Part shown: positions 37,569 through 46,212 of the stretch, in pieces
How the letters are laid out: every line of letters starts with the position of its first letter
Position numbering within the stretch: the first letter of the stretch is position 1
Assembly: GCF_018310345.1 (NCBI RefSeq)
Contig: NZ_JAGXBY010000002.1
Span: 310,001-374,000 of the forward strand
DNA: 64,000 nucleotides
Reading direction: 5' to 3'
Source: Ornithinibacillus massiliensis
GTDB taxonomy: Bacteria; Bacillota; Bacilli; Bacillales; Amphibacillaceae
Program-made: the position numbers and the translations under genes
Notes under the pieces: model-generated
Told to the model about the DNA's origin: nothing
Seen by the model: the letters and a program-made list of their open reading frames with translations, nothing else
The model's database searches: none

Positions 37569-38153
37569 CTAAAAATAAAGTTGATCAATAATCGAAAGGT
37601 AATCAACTCTAGTTTGGTATTTAAAAGGAATGAAGTGTCCTCTTTGCTTAATTTGCGTGTATGGTATTGATTTTCTACCATCGGCTTCCTTTTCATACCA
37701 AAAGGCTAATAATTCTTTTGCTTCTAACAGATATGTTTCATCGTGATGTGCAAATCGGATAATCATAAAACATATGCCGCCGTGTTTAATAATTGATTCC
37801 ATATGATGAATCTGATGTTCATGCACATTGGCTAGCGGAAATGAATGTTTATTTTTCGTTTCTTTTGCCTCAAAGTCTACGTAATGATTTCGGTATAATC
37901 CGTTATAATCAGTTGTTGATGCTTGCTTGAAATACGCTTCAGTAATGACAGCTGCACTACGCTTAGGATAGTTAACTTTTACGATTTGAATGGGTGTGGG
38001 TTTCTTGTGAATGATAGCAAGATCCATGTCCAAATAATATTGATTCGTTTGGTTAATATCCTCTTCCAGTGTCATACCTCTATTTGAGAATGTTTGATTC
38101 GTCGTTTTACTTTTTATATTGGATAGTGACCGTTTTCCATTTGGATAATTCAC
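37569..38153 (-). CDS. recU: Holliday junction resolvase RecU
   Basis: Cuts four-way junctions in recombination and segregation. The core SNRGMTLEEDINQTNQYYL, AAVITEAYFKQASTTDYNG and the catalytic DFEAKETKNK are present. GTG at 38153 is chosen because GGGGGG lies six bases upstream and the product then begins MNYPNGKRSL, close to the B. subtilis MIRYPNGK; this gives 194 residues. ATG codons 6 and 10 codons upstream are alternatives. The recU-ponA pair is conserved in Bacilli. Confidence 0.93.
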   Translation of the reverse strand: MNYPNGKRSLSNIKSKTTNQTFSNRGMTLEEDINQTNQYYLDMDLAIIHKKPTPIQIVKVNYPKRSAAVITEAYFKQASTTDYNGLYRNHYVDFEAKETKNKHSFPLANVHEHQIHHMESIIKHGGICFMIIRFAHHDETYLLEAKELLAFWYEKEADGRKSIPYTQIKQRGHFIPFKYQTRVDYLSIIDQLYF

Positions 38154-38258
38154 GGCTTTCCCCCCTAGCATAAACAGTATCATATCAGAAAAACTCCTGC
38201 ATTGTAACTTTAAAGTTAAAAATAGATCAAAATATCACATATAGGGCAGGGCATATAT

Positions 38259-39206
38259 ATGAAAAAACGGGAGTACCTCTATTATATAATAAATAGAACG
38301 AATAAGCATAATCTAGACAACATATCACGTACAAAAGCATACCAAGAGTTTTACTTGAAACATCCAGAAGTAAAATGGGCATTAGTTGCTAGTATTGTAT
38401 CGAGAAATGCTGGATGGAATATGACTGATTTATATTTACCACCGTATAAAAACATGCTTGGAAATAAGGAATTGCAAAACTTATTCATGACCTATGAACG
38501 GGCAAATTGGCTGATTTTTTCCGATGCTTACCCACAATTATTAGCTTATGAGTTATTTAAGCATGGGCATTCATTAGTAGATATCTTAAAGGAACTTCAT
38601 GTGTCTGATTTTATGATTCATGAATGGGAAATATTTAGAAAAACAAACAATAAAGAACGATTGATGCTGGCACTTATAATAAATGAGCAAAACGTTATAC
38701 AACGTCCCGTTATTACGCAGCCGTATTTTAAAAGAAGCGTATTCTTCCGTCTTCCATATTGGCTACAAAATAATTTAATGCTTAATGCTGTCTTACTTCC
38801 TACTAGAGGAGGAAGTCTGTATGGATGTTATGTTCACGGGTTTACTAATGTAACCAATCGAATCACACTCGGTAAAAAGCTAGCCTCACAAATATTCCAT
38901 CCTGAAGTTTATTCTGGCTTGATGGATTTTATAGTAACGGTCGAACATACTGGCTCAAGAAGAGATTATGAAAGTCTCTACGACATTTCACTTCCAAAGA
39001 GTCCAATGTTAAGACTTGTCTATCCTATAATCGATCACCAAGATAGTATTCGTCGGGATTGGTTTTATTTAGGGGGCACTAAAAAGAAGTGGTTTGAACC
39101 AGTAGCAGTTGAACCTAAGGAAATAGGAGGCTCATTTTATTTAAAACGAAAGGTTTTTTATGGTTACTATCATTTAAAATCCTTGATGCAAGAAAGAACA
39201 ACATGA
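38259..39206 (+). CDS. yppC: DUF2515 family protein YppC
   Basis: A 315-residue protein at the yppC position, divergent from recU-ponA. It is basic and aromatic, with YPQLLAYELF and FRLPYWLQNNLM segments; no signal or firm membrane helix is visible. The start follows GGGCAGGG. No catalytic motif is recognised; function unknown. It ends where the accessory insertion begins. Confidence 0.8.
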   Translation: MKKREYLYYIINRTNKHNLDNISRTKAYQEFYLKHPEVKWALVASIVSRNAGWNMTDLYLPPYKNMLGNKELQNLFMTYERANWLIFSDAYPQLLAYELFKHGHSLVDILKELHVSDFMIHEWEIFRKTNNKERLMLALIINEQNVIQRPVITQPYFKRSVFFRLPYWLQNNLMLNAVLLPTRGGSLYGCYVHGFTNVTNRITLGKKLASQIFHPEVYSGLMDFIVTVEHTGSRRDYESLYDISLPKSPMLRLVYPIIDHQDSIRRDWFYLGGTKKKWFEPVAVEPKEIGGSFYLKRKVFYGYYHLKSLMQERTT

Positions 39207-39883
39207 CAAATTTTTCTGGATATTTAGATAGTTATGGTAGGATAGCATTTCAATTATGCGTTTTTCATGCATAACTTTGTGAAAAGAAGGTGCTGAGACA
39301 ATAGTTTATCTTATAAATACCGAATAACATAGACCTCGCTCTTTTTCGGCGCTAGTAAAGTATTATTAGGTTGGACAACCTACAAATTTTATAGTGTCGT
39401 AGCTTCGTTTATATGTACCCTTGTTTTTTTATGTATTAGTTGTTCAGCGTGTTATAATCTTACATACTGTATTTTATAGCCTCCATATTACTCACTTTTC
39501 TTTCAACTATTTATACTATGGTGTGTAACAATTAAAGATCTATTCTAGTATTAACTAAATAGTCTTTACAAAATATTATAAAAAAGTTTAACACATTTAC
39601 TTAACAATAATCATTTGCTTATTTAAGGAAAATTTTCATGTATTTTGCTTGTATTTAATAAAATAATCCTCATGAATCATCTGCTTTTAGTAAAAATTGA
39701 TTTAATTGGGAATTTATTGAAAACTCTTATTTTACTAAGTATAATATTATCCATAAAGGGGGAAATAGTTTATTAAATTACTTTAAGAATTTTATAGCTA
39801 TAAACTTAAAGTATAATTAGAGTACGCAACAAAGATCTTCTAAATGTGAATAGTTATAATTCCAAAAACAGGAGGTTTTTCTA
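39207..39883. other. AT-rich intergenic region before the ABC module
   Basis: About 680 bases with no supportable gene on either strand. It contains a perfect palindrome TAGGTTGGACAACCTA (39367-39382, centred on GA), a GGTGCTGAGACAA string near 39290 that resembles the end of the repeat element at 43.5 kb, and a dyad over a -10 box near 39800. The rest is very AT-rich, unlike the flanking core genes. Confidence 0.6.
39780..39817 (+). promoter_or_regulatory. dyad operator-like site over a possible promoter
   Basis: ACTTTAAG and CTTAAAGT are perfect inverted arms that flank the inner palindrome TTTATAG/CTATAAA, with a three-base bulge on the left. The right arm runs into TATAAT (39812-39817). 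No good -35 is visible. It would drive the secreted-protein/ABC genes about 65 bases downstream. Confidence 0.4.
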
Positions 39884-40279
39884 ATGAAAAAAATGTTGTT
39901 AGTATCTTTATTGGCACTTGGTTTAGTTTTTATGTTTAATGACGTTGAAATATCTGCTGCAGAAATGATTGATCCTAATTTAGATCCTGATTTAATACAA
40001 GTCCAAACTACTGTAAATTTAAGTCCCGCAAACTTTGACGGTATTGCTTATAAAGAATATACACTAACTGTAAATACTAATTATTCCGGATCTAGCTATT
40101 TTAAAATTGATTTTGGTAATGGAACCAAAAAAGAGGGTTATGGCAGCTACAGTAAAAAGTTTACTAATATATGGAGAACAAACTCATATCGTGTATATAC
40201 AACCTCTGCTCAAGCTTCAAATGTTGATTATGGACCAAGCCCATGGTTTTATGGAACTGCAAGGATAGCTTATAAATGA
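39884..40279 (+). CDS. small secreted protein of unknown family
   Basis: 131 residues: a clear signal peptide (KKMLLVSLLALGLVFMF, cleavage probably after ISAAE or ISA near 25-27) and a mature part of about 105 residues rich in Tyr, Ser, Thr and Asn. It has alternating strands such as EYTLTVNTNY, SYFKIDFGNGTKKEGYG and YRVYTTSAQ, suggesting a beta sandwich of PKD-like appearance. There is no Cys. GGAGG precedes the ATG. Its stop overlaps the permease start (ATGA), so it is translated with the transporter. I do not recognise the family; it may be a sensor, a substrate or an accessory of the permease. Confidence 0.75.
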   Translation: MKKMLLVSLLALGLVFMFNDVEISAAEMIDPNLDPDLIQVQTTVNLSPANFDGIAYKEYTLTVNTNYSGSSYFKIDFGNGTKKEGYGSYSKKFTNIWRTNSYRVYTTSAQASNVDYGPSPWFYGTARIAYK

Positions 40280-42789
40280 AAAAAGTAAACCTTATCAACA
40301 AGCGTTTCATTTTTATTATCATAACAGTGCTTATAATTATTATAAGCACTGTTTCTTACACGTTATCTATACTTTCTGAAGCTAATGAGCAGGTAAAAAG
40401 GGATATAACAAATTTTTCAAGAGGATCCTATGATATTCTAATACGCCCAGGCGGAAAGCAAACAGAAGTTGAAAAGCAATTGAATATTATTGAAGAGAAT
40501 TATCTTGGTGTTGGTGATGGGGGTATCACAATCGAAGAATGGGAGGAAATTAAAAACCATCCACAAGTTGAGGTTGCCGCCCCTGTAGCTTCCATAGGAC
40601 TTTTCACAGCTAGAAAACGTACGTGGATGATAGAACGAGAAAATCTTCAATATTATGAGGTAGACTATTATACTAGTGATGGGGTAAATTCATATAAATC
40701 AAAAGAAGATACATTCATGTATGATTTCCAAGGTAACTTTGATTCCCCTAGAGTACAATACCCTTCCTCATTCGAAGTAGGTGATAATTTCTTCATAGAA
40801 GAAATAGCGACCTTTTATTTTCCTACTTCCTATCATCAAGTGGTAGCCGTCGATGCAGTAGAAGAAGAGAAATTAACACATCATGATTTAGGTTTATTGA
40901 ATAAGCCAGTTGAGAATATATTTGGACATTATGTTGATGATCAAGACTTGGCAATCCCAATTTTGAGTTTAAAGGATGTTCCAGTCCCCAGTACAATTAA
41001 ATTAACAATCGATGACTTAGAAGAACCAACAGAAAGTGAAATAATGGAATGGAACAGTCGTTTCATAAATGAAAATCCAATTCAAGGAATGATAGAACAA
41101 CCTGATATTTATCATAGAGTAGTAGATGAATTTATAAGTAAAAAAAGACTTCACAATGAATTAGTCTATACATTTAAACCTGAAGACGGTCCTTCACCCT
41201 TTGAGAACCTCCTACTTTATGTTGATGAAAATATGAAGCTAGCACCTGATGATGGAACAGGAGAGAACATGTTAGGGGGTGCTCATCAAAGTTTAAGCCA
41301 AAATATTGGTTATCAACTAGAACCGATTCAGTATGAATTGATAGATAAAAAGAACCTTGAAGTTAAACAGACAGGTATAGATGATGTATATCATGTTCCT
41401 ACATATCGAGAAATTCAGGAGATTGAGTTTTTTGAACTTGATGAAATTTCTAGAGAACCGTTAAATAGAGATGAAGCATTCGAGTTTTATAATGTTGGAT
41501 TTTTTTCGATACAAGAAAACACGGAGGATTTAGCTTCTTCTCCACTCGGAATTTACGGTCGAGAAATGCCCTATTTAGCTTCTAATCGAGATATTAAACT
41601 TCACCCCTCAGCTGTTCCTGGTAGCTTCATTACTACCCCTGCCCATGGATTAATATCTATCGATTGGGCAGAAAAAATTAAGGGGAATGCACCAATTGAC
41701 GCTATTCGGGTAAAGATTGCAGAGCTAGAAGGTTATGACAAATCAGCTGCCGCAATTATTAGAGACGTTGCAAATGAGTGGGAAAATAAAGGCTTTACCG
41801 TTGACATTGTAGCTGGAGCGTCTTTACAAGATATTACGGTAGATGTAGAAGGAATTGGCAAGGTAGTACAACCATTTACAACACTTGGGGCAGCAGATAC
41901 AGTCATATCTAGCTGGAATACACTCCAAATAATGTTAACAGTACTATATGGGATTGTTGCCATAACCTTTGTTGGATTTACTTTCTTTAACCTACTTTCT
42001 GATAGGCAAAAAGATGAACAATTACTTGCCAAGCTTGGTTGGTCTGAAAAAGTTATTGGTCGAATTCGTTATAAAGAATGGATATGGATGTTAGGTACAC
42101 CTATCTTTATTGTCTTAATAGGGTTTAGCCTATTTGGCATCAGGGCTGATAACTGGTTGCCTTTTATATTTTCTATTGGCGTGAGTTGTATCTTTGTTGT
42201 TTTGCTTGTAATAGCGGAACACTCTATTAAGAGGAAACCAAGACTGATTAAAAGACAAGGAAGGAATATAGCAATCCAAAATATACATTTTTACCAATAT
42301 AGCTTAGTAGCCTCCTGTATACAACTATTTCTGTCAACGATTTTAACGTGTTTCCTTCCGTTCTTCTTAATACAAAATGTGGAGAGTACTACTCAAACAA
42401 GACTTGGCTCCTATATCCACGGGGAGATTGAAGGTTTATTTATTGTAATTGTTGTACTGCTGTATATTCTTACTGTAATAACAGTGTATCAATCTCTAAG
42501 GCGCATGTGGAAAAAAAGAAAAAAAGAAATTCAATTGTTTTTATTTTTAGGGTGGGGGAAAAGTGCCACAAGAACCTATTTTGTGAAAGAAGTTTTCTTA
42601 TGGGCAGGTTTAACTACCGCATTCGGTTGGGTAGTCAGTCTATTCATCACATGGTCTATGACGGATGTATCATTTGATACGGTTTTGCTAGGAATAGCAG
42701 GATTCCTTCTTGTCTTTGCTGTGGCGCTAGGTTGTTCGATGTATTCGTTACACCAAGTAATTGAAGGAGGAGAAAAGATTGCAAATTAA
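40276..42789 (+). CDS. FtsX-type ABC transporter permease with very large outer domain
   Basis: 837 residues. One N-terminal membrane helix (about 10-32) is followed by an outer region of about 510 residues, acidic and without recognised domains. Three FtsX-type helices (near 553-580, 607-626, 631-651), a further helix near 671-695, a short outer loop and three more helices (near 715-738, 766-788, 797-820) complete it. The layout is that of MacB/FtsX-class permeases, which work as mechanotransmission machines or extruders rather than importers. ATGA overlap upstream and an 11-base overlap downstream tie it to both neighbours. The substrate is unknown. Confidence 0.8.
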   Translation: MKKVNLINKRFIFIIITVLIIIISTVSYTLSILSEANEQVKRDITNFSRGSYDILIRPGGKQTEVEKQLNIIEENYLGVGDGGITIEEWEEIKNHPQVEVAAPVASIGLFTARKRTWMIERENLQYYEVDYYTSDGVNSYKSKEDTFMYDFQGNFDSPRVQYPSSFEVGDNFFIEEIATFYFPTSYHQVVAVDAVEEEKLTHHDLGLLNKPVENIFGHYVDDQDLAIPILSLKDVPVPSTIKLTIDDLEEPTESEIMEWNSRFINENPIQGMIEQPDIYHRVVDEFISKKRLHNELVYTFKPEDGPSPFENLLLYVDENMKLAPDDGTGENMLGGAHQSLSQNIGYQLEPIQYELIDKKNLEVKQTGIDDVYHVPTYREIQEIEFFELDEISREPLNRDEAFEFYNVGFFSIQENTEDLASSPLGIYGREMPYLASNRDIKLHPSAVPGSFITTPAHGLISIDWAEKIKGNAPIDAIRVKIAELEGYDKSAAAIIRDVANEWENKGFTVDIVAGASLQDITVDVEGIGKVVQPFTTLGAADTVISSWNTLQIMLTVLYGIVAITFVGFTFFNLLSDRQKDEQLLAKLGWSEKVIGRIRYKEWIWMLGTPIFIVLIGFSLFGIRADNWLPFIFSIGVSCIFVVLLVIAEHSIKRKPRLIKRQGRNIAIQNIHFYQYSLVASCIQLFLSTILTCFLPFFLIQNVESTTQTRLGSYIHGEIEGLFIVIVVLLYILTVITVYQSLRRMWKKRKKEIQLFLFLGWGKSATRTYFVKEVFLWAGLTTAFGWVVSLFITWSMTDVSFDTVLLGIAGFLLVFAVALGCSMYSLHQVIEGGEKIAN

Positions 42790-43462
42790 ACTTCAAAATG
42801 TCAGTAAGTCCTATCAAAAAGGTACAGAATTAATTCAAGTATTGAATAACATTGATTTTTCCATTGAATCAGGTACATGGTTAAACATAACTGGCCCTTC
42901 TGGTTCTGGTAAAACTACCTTATTACGTCTATTATCAGCAATCGAGCAAGCTGATAATGGACAAGTTGTACTTGGACATCTGGATGCAATAAAGGCAAAT
43001 GAAGAGGAACGAAGAAGTTTTCGTAGAAATTCTGTTGGATATATCTTTCAGGACTTTCAATTGTTTGAGCAATTTGATGTCCAAACCAATGTAATGATTC
43101 CGCTTTTGCCTTACGAACCTAGAAAAGTCGCGGAAGAAAAAGCTGAAAAACTGCTAGACATGGTAGGAATGCTTCATAGGAAAAATCATATGCCTTCTCA
43201 ATTATCTGGTGGGGAACAGCAACGAACAGCTATCGCTAGAGCACTTATTAATAATCCTCAGTTAATTTTATGTGACGAGCCTACGGGGAACCTAGATATA
43301 GAAAAACGTGATCAAATTATAGAAATCCTACAAGAAATTCACCAAAATGTCGTTACCATTATACTCGTAACCCATGATTTGGAGCTTACCAAATATGGTG
43401 ATGCGCATTTTGAAATAAGGAATGGTCAATTAATTGATAGAACAATCAGCATAGTACGATAA
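42779..43462 (+). CDS. ABC transporter ATP-binding protein (MacB/LolD type)
   Basis: 227 residues with Walker A GPSGSGKTTL (near 37-46), the Q-loop in FQDFQLFEQFDV, signature LSGGEQQR, Walker B LILCDEPTGNLD and the H-loop VTHD. The sequence class is that of ATPases serving FtsX-type permeases. The start is TTG, eight bases after AAGGAGGAG; a TTG six codons upstream lies before that site. It overlaps the permease gene and closes the module. The repeat element starts eight bases after its stop. Confidence 0.92.
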   Translation: MQIKLQNVSKSYQKGTELIQVLNNIDFSIESGTWLNITGPSGSGKTTLLRLLSAIEQADNGQVVLGHLDAIKANEEERRSFRRNSVGYIFQDFQLFEQFDVQTNVMIPLLPYEPRKVAEEKAEKLLDMVGMLHRKNHMPSQLSGGEQQRTAIARALINNPQLILCDEPTGNLDIEKRDQIIEILQEIHQNVVTIILVTHDLELTKYGDAHFEIRNGQLIDRTISIVR

Positions 43463-43469
43463 TGCGAAT

Positions 43470-43706
43470 GAGGCTGGAACAATACAATAAGTTAGACTAA
43501 AAAAGCAAATCAATACACTATCTTAGCGCAGGAAATATATGGAGACTCCTGCGGGAAGAAAGGCCTAGATGAGACTGATGAGCTTTTGCTCTGAGAGGGC
43601 TAAGGCAGCTGCCGCGGAAATGAATTATATTTCCGAATCGGCATCTTTTCTCTAGCTAAGATAGGTTCGATTTTTGTTCAATTATAAAGACTTTTGTCCC
43701 AGCCTC
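43470..43706. repeat. palindromic intergenic repeat element, 237 bp
   Basis: The ends GAGGCTGGAACAA and TTGTCCCAGCCTC are inverted with one mismatch in 13. Nested inside are perfect arms CTATCTTAGC (43518-43527) / GCTAAGATAG (43655-43664) and a near-perfect pair GGAAATATAT / TTATATTTCC. The core holds GGAGACTCCTGCGGGA, a motif I recall from dispersed intergenic repeats of Bacillaceae. There is no ORF with a ribosome site. It is probably a non-autonomous mobile or structured-RNA element. Confidence 0.7.
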
Positions 43707-43736
43707 GTTCAAAAAAGATAACTAAATCTTCTAATG

Positions 43737-43838
43737 TTATGTTGATGGGCGATTAGGGCCGTTTAATTTCTTATCACCAGTTTTTAATGATTTCCCATTC
43801 TCATTTTCTTTTTGTTTGTTTTTATGGTTGCCTTTCAT
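43737..43838 (-). CDS. sspM: small acid-soluble spore protein M
   Basis: A 33-residue, Lys/Asn-rich protein on the minus strand that begins MKGNHKNKQ and ends KKLNGPNRPST, almost the same ending as B. subtilis SspM (KKLGGPNRPST). GGAGG lies seven bases before the ATG. SspM is a minor forespore protein without a known reaction. The location near yppE agrees with B. subtilis. It is shorter than common gene-finder cut-offs and would be missed easily. Confidence 0.85.
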   Translation of the reverse strand: MKGNHKNKQKENENGKSLKTGDKKLNGPNRPST

Positions 43839-43997
43839 CAGATAACCTCCTTTACTAATAGTTTGTCTAATTAATGAAAAAAAATGAGTATCCTCACTAG
43901 TTTTGTACGATTACTTCTAGTTTTGTCGAACAGGAAGGAGTCAGCTTAATCTTAACGAATAGTAAAGGTAAGAGACTAAATTCGTGAGGTGATAATA

Positions 43998-44207
43998 ATG
44001 GGACTAGCACTAGTGAAAGTTACAGAAGTTAGTGGCGCTTGCCGAAAAGATTTTGAGACAGCATTGTTACAACTTGGGGATATTACGCGAAAGGTAGAGC
44101 AACGTTTAACTATAAGCGTAAATAACTCAATAGAGCAACATTATGAAGAACAACTATATGAATATGAACAGGTTAAACTGACAATCCATTCGTTACTAAA
44201 ACAATGA
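43998..44207 (+). CDS. small protein of unknown function
   Basis: 69 residues (MGLALVKVTEVSGACRKDFE start), helical, with one Cys and several Glu/Tyr residues in the second half (HYEEQLYEYEQVKL). GTGAGGTGAT lies before the ATG. It sits between sspM and yppE, where small ypp genes occur in B. subtilis, but I could not match it to one. No membrane segment or catalytic motif is visible. Confidence 0.55.
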   Translation: MGLALVKVTEVSGACRKDFETALLQLGDITRKVEQRLTISVNNSIEQHYEEQLYEYEQVKLTIHSLLKQ

Positions 44208-44304
44208 ATTATTGTATCGATTTAATATGATAAGCTTGGTTTAATGCCTAAATTTGCTAAACATGATATGGTATAGGTAAGAACGGATGAATAGAGGCGT
44301 AACC

Positions 44305-44655
44305 ATGCGATTAATTGAGTATACAAATCAACTTAAACAAGAATTAGTGAAACTGAAAGATATATTTGAACAAACAGATCCTCCAGAAGACAGGAAGGAT
44401 AAAGTTTATTTTGAAATGGTACGGGTGAAGACTTTGCCTGTATACGTGCTTTTAGAGAAATGGGAAGCACTTGCATTAGAAGTGATCAAAGCGAGTAAGA
44501 TAAGTGTACACCCAAATCAAATTGTATCCACACGAGAAAATATGGAACTATTATTAATGCATAGTTACTATGTGGATGTTCGACGTAGGCGATATATGGA
44601 ATTACACCAGTCTGTCCTATACGTATTGGATCAATTGATACGAGCTTTGGACTAA
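44305..44655 (+). CDS. yppE: DUF1798 family protein YppE
   Basis: A 116-residue all-alpha protein that fits the YppE pattern: ALALEVIKASKISVHPNQIVSTRENMELLLMHSYY followed by RRRRYMELHQSVLYVLDQL. B. subtilis YppE has the same motif order over about the same length. AGAGGCG is five to six bases before the chosen ATG; another ATG six codons upstream has a weaker site. The function is unknown. Confidence 0.75.
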   Translation: MRLIEYTNQLKQELVKLKDIFEQTDPPEDRKDKVYFEMVRVKTLPVYVLLEKWEALALEVIKASKISVHPNQIVSTRENMELLLMHSYYVDVRRRRYMELHQSVLYVLDQLIRALD

Positions 44656-44666
44656 CTGCCTTTATC

Positions 44667-44695
44667 TTTACAATTCTGACAACTTTTAATATAAT
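44667..44695 (+). promoter_or_regulatory. sigma-A promoter for cdd
   Basis: TTTACA, 17-base spacer, TATAAT, 31 bases before the cdd start. Confidence 0.55.
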
Positions 44696-44726
44696 TAGCT
44701 TCCACACACCGAGAGGGGGAAAGGTA

Positions 44727-45125
44727 ATGTCTAAAAATGAACTGATAGAAAAAGCAATTGAAATTAGAGAAAGGGCATATGTCCCATATTCGAATTTTTC
44801 TGTTGGTGCTGCGCTTTTAACGAAGTCAGGAAAAATATATACTGGATGTAATATTGAAAACGCAGCATACCCAGTTTCTTTATGTGCTGAAAGAGTTGCA
44901 ATATTCAAGGCAATTTCTGAAGGAGAAACTGAATTTGTTGAGATGGCTGTTGTTGCCGATACGGAAAGACCGGTACCGCCATGCGGTTCATGTCGCCAAG
45001 TGATGAGTGAATTTTTTGCTGGAGAGATGAAGGTACACCTAACTAATCTACATGACAATACGATGACAGTTAAGGTGGATGAATTACTTCCATTCTCCTT
45101 CCAAAAAACAGATATGGAAAAATAA
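44727..45125 (+). CDS. cdd: cytidine deaminase
   Basis: Salvage enzyme that deaminates cytidine and deoxycytidine. It has 132 residues. The zinc site is complete: CNIENAAYPVSLCAERVA with the catalytic Glu (in AER) near 56, and PCGSCRQVMSEF near 89. YVPYSNFSVGAALL is at the N-terminus. GAGAGGGGGAAAGG precedes the ATG. It has its own promoter and terminator. A 214-codon open frame on the opposite strand is a shadow. Confidence 0.96.
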   Translation: MSKNELIEKAIEIRERAYVPYSNFSVGAALLTKSGKIYTGCNIENAAYPVSLCAERVAIFKAISEGETEFVEMAVVADTERPVPPCGSCRQVMSEFFAGEMKVHLTNLHDNTMTVKVDELLPFSFQKTDMEK

Positions 45126-45192
45126 TACATAGTAACATGACAATAAATACCGGTATTTTGTACTGAAAAATAGCGGAACTTGTGGTAAATTA

Positions 45193-45228
45193 AAGTAAGA
45201 AGCGGATTGTCCTGCTTCTTACTTTTTT
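45193..45228 (+). terminator. terminator after cdd
   Basis: AAGTAAGAAGC / GCTTCTTACTT stem with loop GGATTGTCCT, then TTTT. Confidence 0.85.
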
Positions 45229-45335
45229 GCTATAATAAAATACGAACGATATACATATAGTAAAATAACTTGTTTTACAGTTAATAGTTGATACTAATAA
45301 ATTTAGATGATTACATTAGATGGGGTGAAGAAGCC

Positions 45336-45644
45336 ATGCAAAATCGTGTTCAATTAAGTGGAAAAGATATTCTTGAAAAAGATTTCAAAACAGCAATGCG
45401 CGGATATAACCAAGAAGAAGTAGATGAATTTCTAGACGTTGTTATTCAAGATTATGAGGCATTTGGTCAGGAAATAGATCGCCTAAAACAAGAAATCCAA
45501 CGATTGAAAAAAAATAGTGAAGGACAAGTAAGAACAAGATCGACTAATCCAGTCCCTCAACAAGTTAATTATGATGTATTAAAACGTCTTTCTAATTTAG
45601 AAAAAGCTGTATTTGGTAGTAAGTACGCAAACGCTGATTCATAA
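45336..45644 (+). CDS. gpsB: cell division/elongation regulator GpsB
   Basis: A 102-residue DivIVA-like coiled-coil protein that shuttles PBP1 between side wall and septum. The lipid/partner-binding N-terminus [28 protein letters not shown] is followed by a coiled coil ([20 protein letters not shown]) and the C-terminal trimer motif [24 protein letters not shown] precedes the ATG. Its known partner PBP1 (ponA) is encoded 8 kb away. The gpsB-rnpB order is conserved. Confidence 0.95.
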   Translation: MQNRVQLSGKDILEKDFKTAMRGYNQEEVDEFLDVVIQDYEAFGQEIDRLKQEIQRLKKNSEGQVRTRSTNPVPQQVNYDVLKRLSNLEKAVFGSKYANADS

Positions 45645-45704
45645 ATCCAATAATTACCAGTGAAATAAGTTTCGGAATATGGTAAGATAAATTTTAGCGA
45701 TAAA

Positions 45705-46090
45705 TTGAATACTCATGTAATCGCTGCACGTTTGTGCAGAGGAAAGTCCATGCTCACACAAACTGCGATGTTTGTAGTGTTCGTGCTTGACGAATTCATA
45801 AGTCAAGGTAGTCTTTAAAGACTAACGGCAGGTGAAGTTCCTAAGTCGCAAGATATGGAATGATAGCCTTGAAAGTGCCACAGTGACGGAGCTAAAGTGG
45901 AAACACTTTAGGTGGAACGAGGTAAACCCCACGAGTGAGCAACCCAAATTATGGTAGGGGCATCCTTTATTAGGGAAATGAACCGAACGAGGGACAGGTA
46001 ATTCCTGTAGATAGATGATTACAACCGGAGTACGAGGCTGACCACCGTTTGGAGTACAATGGTACAGAACATGGCTTATCGAGTATTCAA
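45705..46090 (+). ncRNA. rnpB: RNase P RNA, Bacillus (class B) type
   Basis: The catalytic RNA for tRNA 5' maturation, about 386 bases. The P1 helix arms TTGAATACTC and GAGTATTCAA define the ends. Conserved regions are plain: AGAGGAAAGTCCATGCTC (CR I), GTGCCACAGTGACGGAG, GAGGTAAACCCC with AACCCAAATT, GTAGATAGATGATTAC, and ACAGAACATGGCTTA (CR V) before the last P1 arm. It lies between gpsB and the RNA methyltransferase gene, its place in B. subtilis. Confidence 0.97.
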
Positions 46091-46112
46091 TGGTCTTACA
46101 TATGATTATTCC

Positions 46113-46152
46113 AATAACCTTTCTGCATACTGCGGAGAGGTTATTTTATTTA
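46113..46152 (+). terminator. terminator after rnpB
   Basis: AATAACCTTTC / GAGAGGTTATT stem with one wobble pair, then TTATTT. Confidence 0.75.
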
Positions 46153-46212
46153 TATAGTAAATGTGTGGTAAACTAACGTTACGTTCACTCCAACAATGAA
46201 GGGATTTTGTAA

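Noticed and set aside
40276..42789. Reading the permease as a BceB-type antibiotic-sensing transporter
   Set aside because: BceB has ten helices with an outer domain of about 200 residues between helices 7 and 8; here about 510 residues follow helix 1 and no two-component genes are adjacent.
44486..45130. 214-codon open frame on the minus strand opposite yppE and cdd
   Set aside because: It is the antisense of cytidine deaminase and YppE, has low-complexity Ser/Ile-rich content and no ribosome site.
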